Positions 35,709-46,284 of a stretch of DNA of 64,000 nucleotides are shown in pieces. The notes beneath the pieces were generated by a model that saw only the letters and a list, made by a program, of their open reading frames with translations, made no database searches and was not told where the DNA came from. Position 1 is the stretch's first letter, and each line of letters starts with the position of its first letter. The translations under genes were made by a program, and so were the position numbers. This stretch comes from Pyrinomonadaceae bacterium (GTDB taxonomy: Bacteria > Acidobacteriota > Blastocatellia > Pyrinomonadales > Pyrinomonadaceae), in NCBI GenBank assembly GCA_014380365.1, contig JACMJZ010000003.1:1-64000 (forward strand), written 5' to 3'.

Positions 35709-36710
35709 CTACCCGCCGATAAAACTCATCGAACGCGAGGGCGCAACGAACTGAGGCTCGTTGATGTAGTGGCGCGGCTCCTTCTTCAAAACTACGCCGC
35801 GAATGAAGTCGATAATTTCAGCGCGCGAGCCCCCCAGGCGAACGACGTCGCGCAGGGAATGTTCTACGGTGGAAAACAGACAGGTGCGAATCTGGCCGTC
35901 GGCGGTGAGGCGTATGCGCGAGCAGGCTCCGCAGAAAGCTTCCGTGACGGGAGCAATGATGCCAATTTCCCCCGGAGCCCCGTCAGTGAAACGATAGCGC
36001 GAAGACGTTTCCGAGCCGCGCGCGACGTCAATCGGAGTTAACTCAAATCTTTCATTGATCCGTTCGCGAATCTCGCGGCCGGAAACAACGTCCGTGCGCG
36101 ACCAGTCGTGACCCGAGTCGAGCGGCATAAACTCGATGAAGCGCATCTTCACATCGTGTTCGCGCGCGAAGGCCGCAAAGTCTGCCACCTCATCTTCGTT
36201 GTGCCCGCGCACGATTACGGCGTTAATCTTAATCGGTTCCAGCCCGGCTTTCTTTGCCGCCGCAATCCCAGCGAGTACACGATCAAGGACGTCAACGCCC
36301 GTCATCTGTTTGAAGGTTTCGGGTTTCAAACTATCCACGCTGATGGTGATGCGATCCAGCCCGGCATCTTTTAAACCCTGGGCCCGGTCGGGCAAAAAAT
36401 AGCCATTGGTCGTCAGGGCCAAATCCTGAAGTCCTTGCGGTTTCAGCAGCGCGAGTTTGTCGATTATGGTTTCGATATCGCGTCGCATCATCGGCTCGCC
36501 GCCGGTCAATCGAATCTTCTCAATCCCGAGAGACACGAAGATGTCGCAGACATATTCGATCTCCTCGTAAGAGAGCATCTGCTCCTTTGGCGCAATTGGC
36601 GGCTCGCCGTGCGGGAGACAATAAAAACAGCGGAAATTGCAACGGTCGGTGAGCGAAACGCGCAAGTCGCGTATCGGGCGGTTGTACGAATCTTTGAGGG
36701 CCGTCGACAT
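35709..36710 (-). CDS. moaA: GTP 3',8-cyclase, molybdenum cofactor biosynthesis
   Basis: The 333-residue radical-SAM enzyme carries out the first step of molybdopterin synthesis. The N-terminal 4Fe-4S motif is C24NFRC28FYC31 and the second cluster is ligated by FCGACSR plus the later RTCLF. The conserved C-terminal double glycine (SFIGG) is present, which is required for MoaA action on GTP. Its length is normal. No other moa gene is in the window. It is divergent from a DUF5996 gene that starts about 110 bases away. Confidence 0.96.
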   Translation of the reverse strand: MSTALKDSYNRPIRDLRVSLTDRCNFRCFYCLPHGEPPIAPKEQMLSYEEIEYVCDIFVSLGIEKIRLTGGEPMMRRDIETIIDKLALLKPQGLQDLALTTNGYFLPDRAQGLKDAGLDRITISVDSLKPETFKQMTGVDVLDRVLAGIAAAKKAGLEPIKINAVIVRGHNEDEVADFAAFAREHDVKMRFIEFMPLDSGHDWSRTDVVSGREIRERINERFELTPIDVARGSETSSRYRFTDGAPGEIGIIAPVTEAFCGACSRIRLTADGQIRTCLFSTVEHSLRDVVRLGGSRAEIIDFIRGVVLKKEPRHYINEPQFVAPSRSMSFIGG

Positions 36711-36821
36711 CTATCGGATAATACGCTGACTGAAGTGCTGTTCCAAGCGTGCTTTTGGTTTTTCGAAAATTGCACGCTCGGCCTGGCTTGCGATAGAGTC
36801 GGATGGAGGGAGACAGCTCGC

Positions 36822-37724
36822 ATGACAAACGGTTCCTGGCCGATCTTAAAATTCTCAGAATGGCAGGACACTCTGGCCACGCTCCACATGTGGACCCAGG
36901 TAGTCGGGAAGATCCGCCTCGCGCAAACACCGCTCGTCAATCATTGGTGGAACGTGCCGCTCTATGTTTCGGCACGTGGACTAACCACCTCCGCCATGCC
37001 TTACAAAGATCGCATCTTCGAAATCGAATTCGACTTCATCGACCACCAGCTTCTGATTAAATGCAGCGACGGCGCTTCCAGGATTCTGGCGCTGCGTCCG
37101 CAATCAGTTGCCGACTTCTACGCGGAAGTGATGTCGGCGCTCCGTGAGTTGGAAATAGAAATAAAGATCTGGACGATGCCGGTCGAAGTTCCCGAGCCAA
37201 TTCGCTTCGAAGAGGACACTGTCCATGCGTCTTACGACGCGGAGTATGCAAATCGCGTCTGGCGCGCCCTGGTGAAGATGGACGAAGTGTTGAAGCAGTT
37301 TCGCGCGCGCTTCATCGGCAAGGTTAGTCCGGTGCATTTCTTCTGGGGCAGCTTCGACATGGCCGTCACGCGTTTCTCGGGCAAAACCGCGCCCGAACGC
37401 CCGGGCGCAGACCTGATGACACGAGAAGCCTATTCCCATGAAGTCATCAGCCACGGCTGGTGGCCCGGCAATAAAGATATGGAAGCGGCGTTCTACTCCT
37501 ACACGACTCCGGAACCACCGGGACTGGCTGATGTCGTTGCTGCGGGAAAGATTCGCCCCACCGAAACCTTTTACAACGCCGAGATGAAAGAGTTTTTTCT
37601 GCCCTACGACGCCGTGAGGAAATCCGACTCACCCGACCAGACCCTCATGGATTTCTGCCAAACCACCTACGACGCCGGCGCCGACCTCGCCGCCTGGGAC
37701 CGCCCTGCCCTGGAACGAAAATAA
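36822..37724 (+). CDS. DUF5996 family protein
   Basis: The 300-residue protein matches DUF5996: it starts WPILKFSEWQDTLATLHMWTQVVGKIRLAQ, has the NHWWNVPLYVSARGLTTS stretch (about residues 42-59) and the FFWGSFDMAVTRFSG motif (about 165-180). It is soluble with no signal peptide. Function is unknown in the family. The ATG at 36822 has GGAGGG at 36805-36810; the frame stays open upstream opposite moaA, but that part is antisense to a known gene. It is a single-gene unit as far as can be seen. Confidence 0.85.
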   Translation: MTNGSWPILKFSEWQDTLATLHMWTQVVGKIRLAQTPLVNHWWNVPLYVSARGLTTSAMPYKDRIFEIEFDFIDHQLLIKCSDGASRILALRPQSVADFYAEVMSALRELEIEIKIWTMPVEVPEPIRFEEDTVHASYDAEYANRVWRALVKMDEVLKQFRARFIGKVSPVHFFWGSFDMAVTRFSGKTAPERPGADLMTREAYSHEVISHGWWPGNKDMEAAFYSYTTPEPPGLADVVAAGKIRPTETFYNAEMKEFFLPYDAVRKSDSPDQTLMDFCQTTYDAGADLAAWDRPALERK

Positions 37725-37878
37725 ACGTAGCACCGGGTTCGACATTTAACGTTCAATCAAGTCTGGGCGTGCTACTCGATCCGACCTTTGTGAGGGATCC
37801 GGTCGCTACTGCTCCCGGTTCTGACTTCTTGTTCGCAACGTTGAAACAGTTGACTGGTAAATTTCGTTTCAGCTAGGA

Positions 37879-38556
37879 ATGCCTAAGCTGAATAACTCGC
37901 AACGAAGGAATGTCTGGCGGCATCCTAGTGTCGTTGTGAAAAGACTATCCCTCGCAGTATTGCTTCTGTTCACCTTCCTCGTTTTAGGCAGCGCGACCGG
38001 CATCACCGCGGCGGCTGAAAGAATCGCGGACAAACTGGCCGGGAAACTCGTCTTCTACGTCCATGTCGCACAGCTTTACGCGAAGGAGCCTGACCAGAAG
38101 ATCGCGATGCCGGTCCAGGACGTCTCGAAGAGCCAGATAGCAAACACCTGGCACGCGGCGCGCGGAACGGACCGGCTTCACGAAGGCCAGGACATTTTTG
38201 CGCCCCAGGGCACGCCTGTACTCTCAGCGACTGAGGGCTACATAGCGAGCATTGGTGAGAATCGTCTCGGCGGCCAGACGGTCTCAGTTGTCGGCGCGGG
38301 CGGTCGAGTCTATTACTACGCTCACCTTGATTCCTACGCACCACACATCACCGAAGGCGACTGGGTCACGACGCAAACAGTACTTGGTTACGTCGGCACC
38401 ACCGGTAATGCGGCCGGCACTCCCCCTCATCTCCACTTCGGCGTTTACGCACCCGGCGGAGCGATGAACCCTCTCCCGCTGCTCAACGATCGACCTCGCC
38501 CCGAGCTGACGGGGTCAGGCAAAGGAAAAACCGCTCGCGGAAAAAAGAACCGGTGA
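37879..38556 (+). CDS. Exported M23 family (LytM-type) metallopeptidase
   Basis: The 225-residue protein has a basic N terminus and one hydrophobic helix (LSLAVLLLFTFLVLGSATG), so it is exported or membrane-anchored. The catalytic M23 domain is complete: H101 and D105 in HEGQDIFA, H149 in YYYAHLD, and H184/H186 in PHLHFG. It should cut peptidoglycan cross-links or other glycine-rich peptides in the periplasm. The C terminus is short and very basic (KGKTARGKKNR). A palindromic element starts 25 bases after the stop. Confidence 0.92.
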   Translation: MPKLNNSQRRNVWRHPSVVVKRLSLAVLLLFTFLVLGSATGITAAAERIADKLAGKLVFYVHVAQLYAKEPDQKIAMPVQDVSKSQIANTWHAARGTDRLHEGQDIFAPQGTPVLSATEGYIASIGENRLGGQTVSVVGAGGRVYYYAHLDSYAPHITEGDWVTTQTVLGYVGTTGNAAGTPPHLHFGVYAPGGAMNPLPLLNDRPRPELTGSGKGKTARGKKNR

Positions 38557-38581
38557 AGGTCCCCCGTGCGAATCCCGCCGG

Positions 38582-38847
38582 GCCTTGCACAATACCTATT
38601 GTGACAGTCCGCGCAGCGGACGACCGACAGTAGCCCAGCGATTAATCGCTGGGATCGGGGCGCACATTACTAGCAGTCCCTGAAACGGACGGCTGATTGG
38701 GAAGGAGCGTACTCACTGTAGAAGGCTCTCTGGCTCAGCCGTCCGTTTCCCGGACTAGCTCGACAAATCGATCCCTTCCCAGCAGTAAACTGCTGGGCTA
38801 TTGTCAGTTGTCCGCTACGCGGACTGGGCCGAAGTCTTGTGCAAAGC
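38582..38847. repeat. Composite four-level palindromic element, MITE-like
   Basis: This 266-base element is symmetric around about 38715. Terminal arms GCCTTGCACAATAC (38582-38595) and GTCTTGTGCAAAGC (38834-38847) match at 12 of 14 positions. Inside are CAGTCCGCGCAGCGGAC / GTCCGCTACGCGGACTG (38605, 38810), AGCCCAGCGATTAATCGCTG / CCCAGCAGTAAACTGCTGGG (38632, 38778) and AACGGACGGCTGA / TCAGCCGTCCGTTT (38684, 38736). It fills most of the 391-base gap between two plus-strand genes. It has no coding capacity. The remaining ~100 bases before the next gene hold no recognisable site. Confidence 0.8.
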
Positions 38848-38947
38848 GGTGCGCGCACGACGGCCACTGCTCACTACCCGCTGGCGTTTCTGTTGTATTT
38901 TCGTTGCTCGATCCCCAAAGAACACCCAGCGGGCGTAAGATGAGGAC

Positions 38948-39532
38948 ATGAAATATCGAATCGTAGTCGGCGGCGTCTTAGCGATGATGGTTTTGGCTGG
39001 CGGTAGCAGCGCCCAGGGACAAAGCAGTGCGCAGGAGTTGGCAGCGAGTCTCCGTGGTCAACTTATTGAACTGGAGACAAAGCAGTCTGCGCTACAGACG
39101 CGTCTGCAGGAGCTGGATGAGAAGCTGAAGCCTGAAAACATCGAACAGAGTCTGGCCGGAGTGGGCAGCACTCGTCCGGAAGATCTGCGCGAGCAAAAAC
39201 GTCGTCAACTTGAGATCGAACGCGGGGGTGTGCAGAGGCAACTGGATCTGCTGGCAGCGAGCCGCACGCGTCTGGAGACGTCAATCGCGCGAGCTGATGC
39301 AGAGGCCTATCGACAAAGCGCTGCGCCTCAACCTGTCACTCCTCAAGGTGCTCCCGCGCAACCCAGCACGGGCGTCGCGGTCATCGAAACCAAGACAACT
39401 CCGGCAACCAGTCGTCGCGTTCGACGAAAGCGAACGAGGCGCGTTCGACGCACCCACCACGTTCAGACGAGTGTTGTTGCTCCGATAGCGCACCCGGGGA
39501 TCAGTACCCTTACCGCACTGGGAAAAAAGTGA
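38948..39532 (+). CDS. Secreted coiled-coil protein with basic C terminus, unknown
   Basis: I do not recognise this 194-residue protein. It has a signal peptide (VVGGVLAMMVLAGGSSAQG), a heptad-like coiled coil (residues about 28-62 and 80-120; LRGQLIELETKQSALQTRLQ), a Pro/Ala/Gln linker and a strongly basic stretch (SRRVRRKRTRRVRRTHH, about 155-171). That charge pattern could bind nucleic acid, heparin-like polymers or anionic wall components, but this is inference. The gene is bracketed by two unrelated composite palindromic elements, 100 bases upstream and 28 bases downstream. Confidence 0.75.
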   Translation: MKYRIVVGGVLAMMVLAGGSSAQGQSSAQELAASLRGQLIELETKQSALQTRLQELDEKLKPENIEQSLAGVGSTRPEDLREQKRRQLEIERGGVQRQLDLLAASRTRLETSIARADAEAYRQSAAPQPVTPQGAPAQPSTGVAVIETKTTPATSRRVRRKRTRRVRRTHHVQTSVVAPIAHPGISTLTALGKK

Positions 39533-39560
39533 ATCAGAGAGGTAAGACTTGGTTCATTAC

Positions 39561-39711
39561 GCGGCTTGCCGCCGCACAGTGCGGAAAGCCTATGGCTTTC
39601 CGGCCAGCCACACTCTCCAATCTTTCCTGAGGCTCAGCCTCAGGAAAAGGTTCTTAAATTACCCGGCCCCGGTAAGGCAAGCCTTACCGCACTGTGCGGC
39701 GGCAGAGCCGC
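39561..39711. repeat. Composite palindromic element
   Basis: Outer arms GCTTGCCGCCGCACAGTGCG (within 39561-39584) and CCGCACTGTGCGGCGGCAGA (39687 on) are reverse complements apart from one inserted base. Between them lie AAAGCCTATGGCTTT, TTTCCTGAGGCTCAGCCTCA-GGAAA (39623-39647) and GGTAAGGCAAGCCTTACC (39671-39688). It is nested like the 38582 element but has a different sequence. Confidence 0.8.
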
Positions 39712-39781
39712 AAGCTCGGTTGATAGTCAGCCGATGGTACTAGCATCAGCGTTGTCTGTTCTTTGCTGAGACGAGCCCTCC

Positions 39782-40822
39782 CTAACGGTCGGGCTTCTGT
39801 CCGGTCCTGGCGAAGTAACCGGGGCGGTAGCGGAGTTTCAATTGTTCTTTCTGCAGCGCGGGGTTGGTTATGTCGAGGCGCATCTGGCGGTAGGCGCCAT
39901 CGCGGTTCTTGTTGGTTGACGAATAAGCTATCAGGTATTGCGAACGCAGCTCCTGCTCAATCTCCGCGAATGCGGTCTTCAAGTCAGCGTCACGTTTCGG
40001 AAAAAATGCGCGGCCGCCCGTGCCTTCAGCCACCGCGCGCACCGCATCCTTGTCGACGCCTTCATACTTACTATCCCCAATACCAATCGCGTAGATCACT
40101 GTCTCTGCCGCAAGCGCCTGGTTGATTGCCTCGCTGCGCAGCAGACGGCTGGAAGTGTCGACCCCGTCGGTCAAAAGAATAATTGCGCGGCGTCGTTGGA
40201 CTTGGCTGGGGTCCTGGCTGGGGCCGAGTATTTCCCGAGCAGCAAGGGTGATGGCTTCCCAAATCGCAGTCGAACCTTCGCGAGGCGGCGCCGGCATACC
40301 GGGTCCCGAGGCGATCCCGCTAATCGGGCGACCCGAACCGAGATACGCCGGCATCGCAACCTCAACGCGCTCGAGCGCTCGATAGATGCTGAACACGTCG
40401 CGCGTCAAACCCTGTTCGAGAAACGCCGCGCCAGTGAACGGAATGATCGCCGCCTGGTCTTTGTTTGACCGGATGATCGCTTCGATGAACGCGCGCGCTG
40501 CGGCTTTCTCCTGGCTTAGAGTGCGTTCCTGAGAAGCGCTCACATCAATCAGGAAGGCAATTGCGAGAGGGCGATCTGTTTCGCGCTGAAACGTCAAAAT
40601 CTTCTGTGCCACTCCATCTTCGGTTACGCGAAAGTCTTCCTCACGTAGGGTGGTGATAAACCGGGCTTCTTTACCGCTGGCTGTGAAGAAGAGATTTGTG
40701 AGATCGGTTTCGACGCGGATGACGTCGTCTTGATCAGTTGGTGTTTGGGCTGGAACGCGATGGGGGAGCGAGCAGAGGAAGGGGGAGAAGATCAACGATA
40801 AGGCTAAAAAGATTGGTTTCAT
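39782..40822 (-). CDS. Secreted VWFA-related (Acidobacterial-type) protein
   Basis: The 346-residue protein has a signal peptide (LALSLIFSPFLCSLP) and matches the VWFA-related domain family common in Acidobacteriota: a beta segment VIRVETDLTNLFFTASGKEA, then FRVTEDGVAQKILTF, then a VWA domain with the metal site DVSASQE (about residues 92-98), LLTDGVDTSS and a C-terminal SQYLIAYSS. It should bind protein ligands at the cell surface or in the periplasm. Its last codons lie in a dispersed hairpin (GCCCTCCCTAACGGTCGGGC) also seen at the alpha/beta hydrolase stop. Confidence 0.88.
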   Translation of the reverse strand: MKPIFLALSLIFSPFLCSLPHRVPAQTPTDQDDVIRVETDLTNLFFTASGKEARFITTLREEDFRVTEDGVAQKILTFQRETDRPLAIAFLIDVSASQERTLSQEKAAARAFIEAIIRSNKDQAAIIPFTGAAFLEQGLTRDVFSIYRALERVEVAMPAYLGSGRPISGIASGPGMPAPPREGSTAIWEAITLAAREILGPSQDPSQVQRRRAIILLTDGVDTSSRLLRSEAINQALAAETVIYAIGIGDSKYEGVDKDAVRAVAEGTGGRAFFPKRDADLKTAFAEIEQELRSQYLIAYSSTNKNRDGAYRQMRLDITNPALQKEQLKLRYRPGYFARTGQKPDR

Positions 40823-40900
40823 TGAGACGCCGTGATCAGTCGCAATTGTTCGCGCCTGCGGCGCTCATTGCAAGCAGGATGCCTGCGCTCCCAGGTAACG

Positions 40901-41767
40901 TTACTTCAAAGCTTTGATGTTTGCGGGTTTGGCGAAGAGAACATCGGCCAGGGGTTTATTGTATTCAATCGACTCGTAATTGACTCGGCTGGTTTGCACA
41001 CCGTTAATGAAGTGGTCGATGACCCAGGCCGCAGTCACCCCCGCGATGGTGATTGGTTTCGCCAGGCGATCTTCTTCGGCAGTCTCAACCGTCTCCTCGG
41101 AGTCGGGGTTCTTCTTCGTCCGTTTATAAATCATCTTGGCTGGCAACCCATCCTTCGCGCCAAACTCGTACTCGATCCAGAATCCGTCAGGGTAAGTGAG
41201 CCGGACCACCTCGTTGCGTTTCGCGAGTCCCGCTTCGCGACGGCCAACATAACTGAGCGTGGCTCCCTCTTTGCGCCACCAACCATGCAGCAGATTCTCA
41301 GTGCTGGTGCGCATGCCTCGTTTGAAGTCCTGGATCTGTTCGGGTTTCATATCGTGTAAGGATTTAGTCGCGCCGTCGTAAAACCAACCCGTGTCGCCGA
41401 CATTAGTCTGAACGGTTCGTATCCCGCTGCTGAAAAACTCCGTCCGTTCTCGATCGGGAAAAGCGATGTAATCAACAAACCTGGCGGGGAGTTGCGACAT
41501 ACCATCAAGGAAAGCTGTATAGAAGCCGCGTCCCAAAACCGTTTTCACATTCAGGTAGTTGCTGCCGCCCACAGTTTCAATGCCGCGAAGCAGAATCTGT
41601 TCAGCCTTGGCGACATTCTCAGCTGTCGGCTTAGCTTCAGCAATCGTGGTTTCGTCTTGCGCATGGATAGGGCCGGACGGGAAAAGAAGGAGCGACGCTA
41701 TCCCGAAGCTAACCAGCAGGAGCCGGGGAACCGGCAAAGAAAATATTGACTTGCGGATGTGTACCAT
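40901..41767 (-). CDS. Secreted LolA-like protein of unknown function
   Basis: The 288-residue product has a basic N terminus and signal peptide (LPVPRLLLVSFGIASLLLFP to HAQ). The mature part shows LolA/LppX-like alternating strands: AEQILLRGIETVGGSNYLNV, GWFYDGATKSLHDMKPEQIQ, EVVRLTYPDGFWIEYEF. Such folds bind hydrophobic ligands or lipoproteins in the periplasm, but the family is broad and no ligand is evident. In-frame ATGs exist at 41767 and 41788 and neither has a strong Shine-Dalgarno; 41767 gives the better signal peptide. It is on the same strand as the VWFA gene with an 80-base gap. Confidence 0.72.
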   Translation of the reverse strand: MVHIRKSIFSLPVPRLLLVSFGIASLLLFPSGPIHAQDETTIAEAKPTAENVAKAEQILLRGIETVGGSNYLNVKTVLGRGFYTAFLDGMSQLPARFVDYIAFPDRERTEFFSSGIRTVQTNVGDTGWFYDGATKSLHDMKPEQIQDFKRGMRTSTENLLHGWWRKEGATLSYVGRREAGLAKRNEVVRLTYPDGFWIEYEFGAKDGLPAKMIYKRTKKNPDSEETVETAEEDRLAKPITIAGVTAAWVIDHFINGVQTSRVNYESIEYNKPLADVLFAKPANIKALK

Positions 41768-41980
41768 GACGCTGAGTAAGAGGTTCATTTGAACTGCGCA
41801 GTTGCCAGTTGAAACTGGCTTGGCAAAAAGGGCCTCAATAAGAAACAGAAGCCCGCGCGTCAGCAAGGGCTTCGGTGAAATTCCTACGATAACTCTTATT
41901 TAGTTCGAAGTGTTCTGACTTATAACCCGAGCCATTGCTCAGGCGCGGGCTTCTCCCAGGCAACTGCCAGGCTACGGCCA

Positions 41981-44266
41981 TCAATTCAGTTGCGCGTTTG
42001 TGCCTTCCACAGGCTTGACGACGGTTTCGCCATTTTCCACATCAACGACGAAATTCGTAGCGGTCTTCCAAAGTGCCGTAATCGGCAGCTTCACTTTTTC
42101 GTCGATATGACGTTTCAGGAAACGCGCTCCATACGCTGTGTTGTAGCCCTTGGCAGTCAGCAGGTTAAGCGCTTCATCGCTGACGCTGACCTCTTTGCCC
42201 TGGCGCTGCATCTGTCGTTGCAACCGATGCAGATAGAGTTCAGCAATCCGGCGCACTTCATCCATCGTCAGCGGCGCGAACACAATGATCTCGTCGATGC
42301 GATTACGAAACTCCGGCGAGAAACGCGTCTCCGCGGCCTTCATCACTTCCTTGTTTACCACGCGGAAGTCGCCCGCGGTCTTGGTGCCGAAGCCGAGTGG
42401 CTTCTCAAACTTCTTGAAACTGTCCGAACCCAGGTTGGAAGTCATGATCACAATCGCGTCAGACAAATAAACTTTCTTGCCGCGACCGTCGGTCAGCCAA
42501 CCTTCATCGAAAGCCTGGAGAAACAGGTTCATCAAATATGGCGACGCCTTCTCAACCTCGTCCAGCAGCAAAACTGTGTAAGGGTTCTCGCGGAGTTGTT
42601 CAGTCAGAATTCCGCCACGTTCCGAACCGACGATTCCGCGCGGCATGCCGATAAGCTTCTCAATGCTGACCGTGCCGTCGCTGTATTCGGACATGTCGAT
42701 GCGGACCATCTTCTCTTCGTCGCCAAACATGAATTCGGCCACGGCTTTTGCGAGCTCGGTCTTGCCGACTCCGGTGGGACCAAGAAACAGCAGCACGCCA
42801 TCAGGTTTGTAGTGCGACTCCTTGAGCGGTCCCTTGTTCAGGCGGAGTCGTTGCGCCACAGCTTTGATTGCAGCCTTCTGGCCGATCACGCGCTGGCCGA
42901 GCATTGCTTCGGTCATCGAGAAGCGATCACTGGTGTCGCGGAAGATCATGTCACGTGGAATACGCGACTCCTGGGAGATCACATCAATCACGTGTTCCGG
43001 CCTGACCACCATCGTTTGCGGCTCATTGATCTCAACTTTCACCGCGGCCGTGTCGAGCCACCCGATAGCTTTGTCCGGCAGGTGTAGATTCCGTATGTAC
43101 TTGGGCGCCATTTCGAGGGCAATGTTGATGGCGTCGTCGGAGATTTTTACTGAATAGTTCTTCTCCAAACGCGGACGGATGCCGAGCAATATCTCTCGCG
43201 TCTCGCTGATTGAAGGTTCGACCACTTTCACCAGGCGGAAGCGCCGGGCGAGGGCCTCGTCTTCTCCAATCGACTCCTTGTATTCCGAGAGCGTGGTAGC
43301 GCCGATAATGCGCATGTCGCCGCGCGCGAGCGCTGACTTGAACATGTTCGCCGCGTCAGAAGAGGTGCCGAGCGCCGCGCCCGCGCCAATGATTGTGTGA
43401 GCCTCGTCGATAAAGAGGATCAGATTGTCGCGTTCCTTTACCTCATCGATGATGCCTTTGATTCTTTCCTCGAACATGCCGCGCAGCATCGTGCCCGCGA
43501 CGAGTCCGCCCATTTGCAGTTGCACCACATGCGAACCGCGCAAACGCGCCGGCACTTTATCGGGTTCCAGTTCAATCAGCCGCGCCAAGCCTTCGACCAC
43601 CGCCGTCTTGCCGACGCCGGGTTCGCCGACGAGCATCGGCGAATTTGCCCGCTCGCGATGGCAAAGAATCTCTACCATCTGCTGAATCTCTTTTTCCCTG
43701 CCAATCGTGGGCGCAATCTTGTCGGCACGCGCCAGGCGATTCAAGGAAACGCCGAAGTGTTTCAGATAGGGTGGCAGATCAAATTTCTTGCGATACTGTT
43801 CCTCTTCGCGCTCACGCTTCTGCACCTGGGCCTGCACGTTCTCACTGACGGCCTCAGGATTCGCGCCCATGCCTCGCAGTACTTCAACAAAGAGACTGTC
43901 CTCATTTGTTAATGCGGAAAAAATGTCAGTCGCCTCAATTGTCTTGCGACCCTGTGCACGCGCGCGTTCCATCGCCCGTTTGAAAAGATCAGTGGTATCC
44001 GGAGAAATACGGAAGCCCTTGCCCACATGTTGTTGGTGGGTACTGTCCAGACGTTTGTCGATGGCAATTTTTACGGTGACTGGATCGAGCGACAGCTCGC
44101 GCATGGCGGAGTTGAACATATCCGGCTCTTCATGCATGAGCGCCTGCAGAATATGCTCGACTGCCACGAAGTTCTGGTCACGCTGTCGCGACTCGCTCAG
44201 CGCATGCTCGAGTATGCGCTGCCCACTATCGCCAAACTTGTCTTTGTAAGAACCTAAATCAACCAT
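41981..44266 (-). CDS. clpA: ClpA-type AAA+ unfoldase
   Basis: The 761-residue ATPase has a double Clp N-domain (1-150) and two AAA+ modules: D1 Walker A GEPGVGKT and Walker B LFIDEAHT, D2 Walker A GPTGVGKT and Walker B LLLDEVEK. No long coiled-coil middle domain is present, so it is ClpA-like rather than ClpB. A LGF tripeptide (KPLGFGTKT) sits where the ClpP-docking IGL/IGF loop is expected, so it should feed substrates to ClpP; clpP itself is not in the window. The ATG at 44266 is chosen because GAAGGG precedes it; a TTG lies 15 bases further upstream. It is last in the chaperone cluster, 268 bases after groEL. Confidence 0.9.
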   Translation of the reverse strand: MVDLGSYKDKFGDSGQRILEHALSESRQRDQNFVAVEHILQALMHEEPDMFNSAMRELSLDPVTVKIAIDKRLDSTHQQHVGKGFRISPDTTDLFKRAMERARAQGRKTIEATDIFSALTNEDSLFVEVLRGMGANPEAVSENVQAQVQKREREEEQYRKKFDLPPYLKHFGVSLNRLARADKIAPTIGREKEIQQMVEILCHRERANSPMLVGEPGVGKTAVVEGLARLIELEPDKVPARLRGSHVVQLQMGGLVAGTMLRGMFEERIKGIIDEVKERDNLILFIDEAHTIIGAGAALGTSSDAANMFKSALARGDMRIIGATTLSEYKESIGEDEALARRFRLVKVVEPSISETREILLGIRPRLEKNYSVKISDDAINIALEMAPKYIRNLHLPDKAIGWLDTAAVKVEINEPQTMVVRPEHVIDVISQESRIPRDMIFRDTSDRFSMTEAMLGQRVIGQKAAIKAVAQRLRLNKGPLKESHYKPDGVLLFLGPTGVGKTELAKAVAEFMFGDEEKMVRIDMSEYSDGTVSIEKLIGMPRGIVGSERGGILTEQLRENPYTVLLLDEVEKASPYLMNLFLQAFDEGWLTDGRGKKVYLSDAIVIMTSNLGSDSFKKFEKPLGFGTKTAGDFRVVNKEVMKAAETRFSPEFRNRIDEIIVFAPLTMDEVRRIAELYLHRLQRQMQRQGKEVSVSDEALNLLTAKGYNTAYGARFLKRHIDEKVKLPITALWKTATNFVVDVENGETVVKPVEGTNAQLN

Positions 44267-44534
44267 TGTCTTGCCCTTCAAACTTCTTTAAGGAAATCTG
44301 GACGATTTCATGACATCAACCCGTGTCGTTTCCCTGGTGGGTTCAAATGTCCCGTTGTCAATCTCCAACCAAACGCCTGTGGTTGGATGTCCTGAGCATA
44401 TTCGCCGTTGCGTTTCGATGCAATAAGAATTCTCCACAACTGCTACAGCAAATATTCGGCCAGCCGAACGCGTTAGCAAAAGACATCCAGGGTTGTGGGG
44501 TGAAAAGCCCCGCAAGGATAGTTCGCATCAGCGA
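44267..44534. other. Gap between groEL and clpA-like gene
   Basis: No convincing gene is visible. A GGGG-CTTTTCA-CCCC hairpin on the minus strand (about 44500) lies shortly after groEL and may attenuate readthrough. The rest shows no repeat family seen elsewhere in the window, unusual for a gap of this size here, so it could hold a promoter for the clpA-like gene. No clear -10/-35 pair could be identified. Confidence 0.4.
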
Positions 44535-46275
<1,741 letters not shown>

Positions 46276-46284
46276 GCTATTCCG

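Noticed and set aside
36435-36821. N-terminal extension of the DUF5996 gene across moaA
   Set aside because: This part is antisense to a well-supported MoaA; an ATG with a Shine-Dalgarno exists at 36822.
38565-38590. tRNA T-arm-like sequence (CCCCCGTGCGAATCCCGCCGGG)
   Set aside because: No D-arm, anticodon arm or 5' acceptor partner can be found upstream; the segment merges into a palindromic element.
41990-43087. 365-codon open frame antisense to the clpA-like gene
   Set aside because: High-GC coding strands often leave long open frames on the other strand; the minus-strand protein has full AAA+ motifs and the antisense product has none.
44288-44515. 75-codon minus-strand open frame between groEL and the clpA-like gene
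   Set aside because: No ribosome-binding site, no hydrophobic or domain pattern and a mid-frame composition like non-coding DNA.
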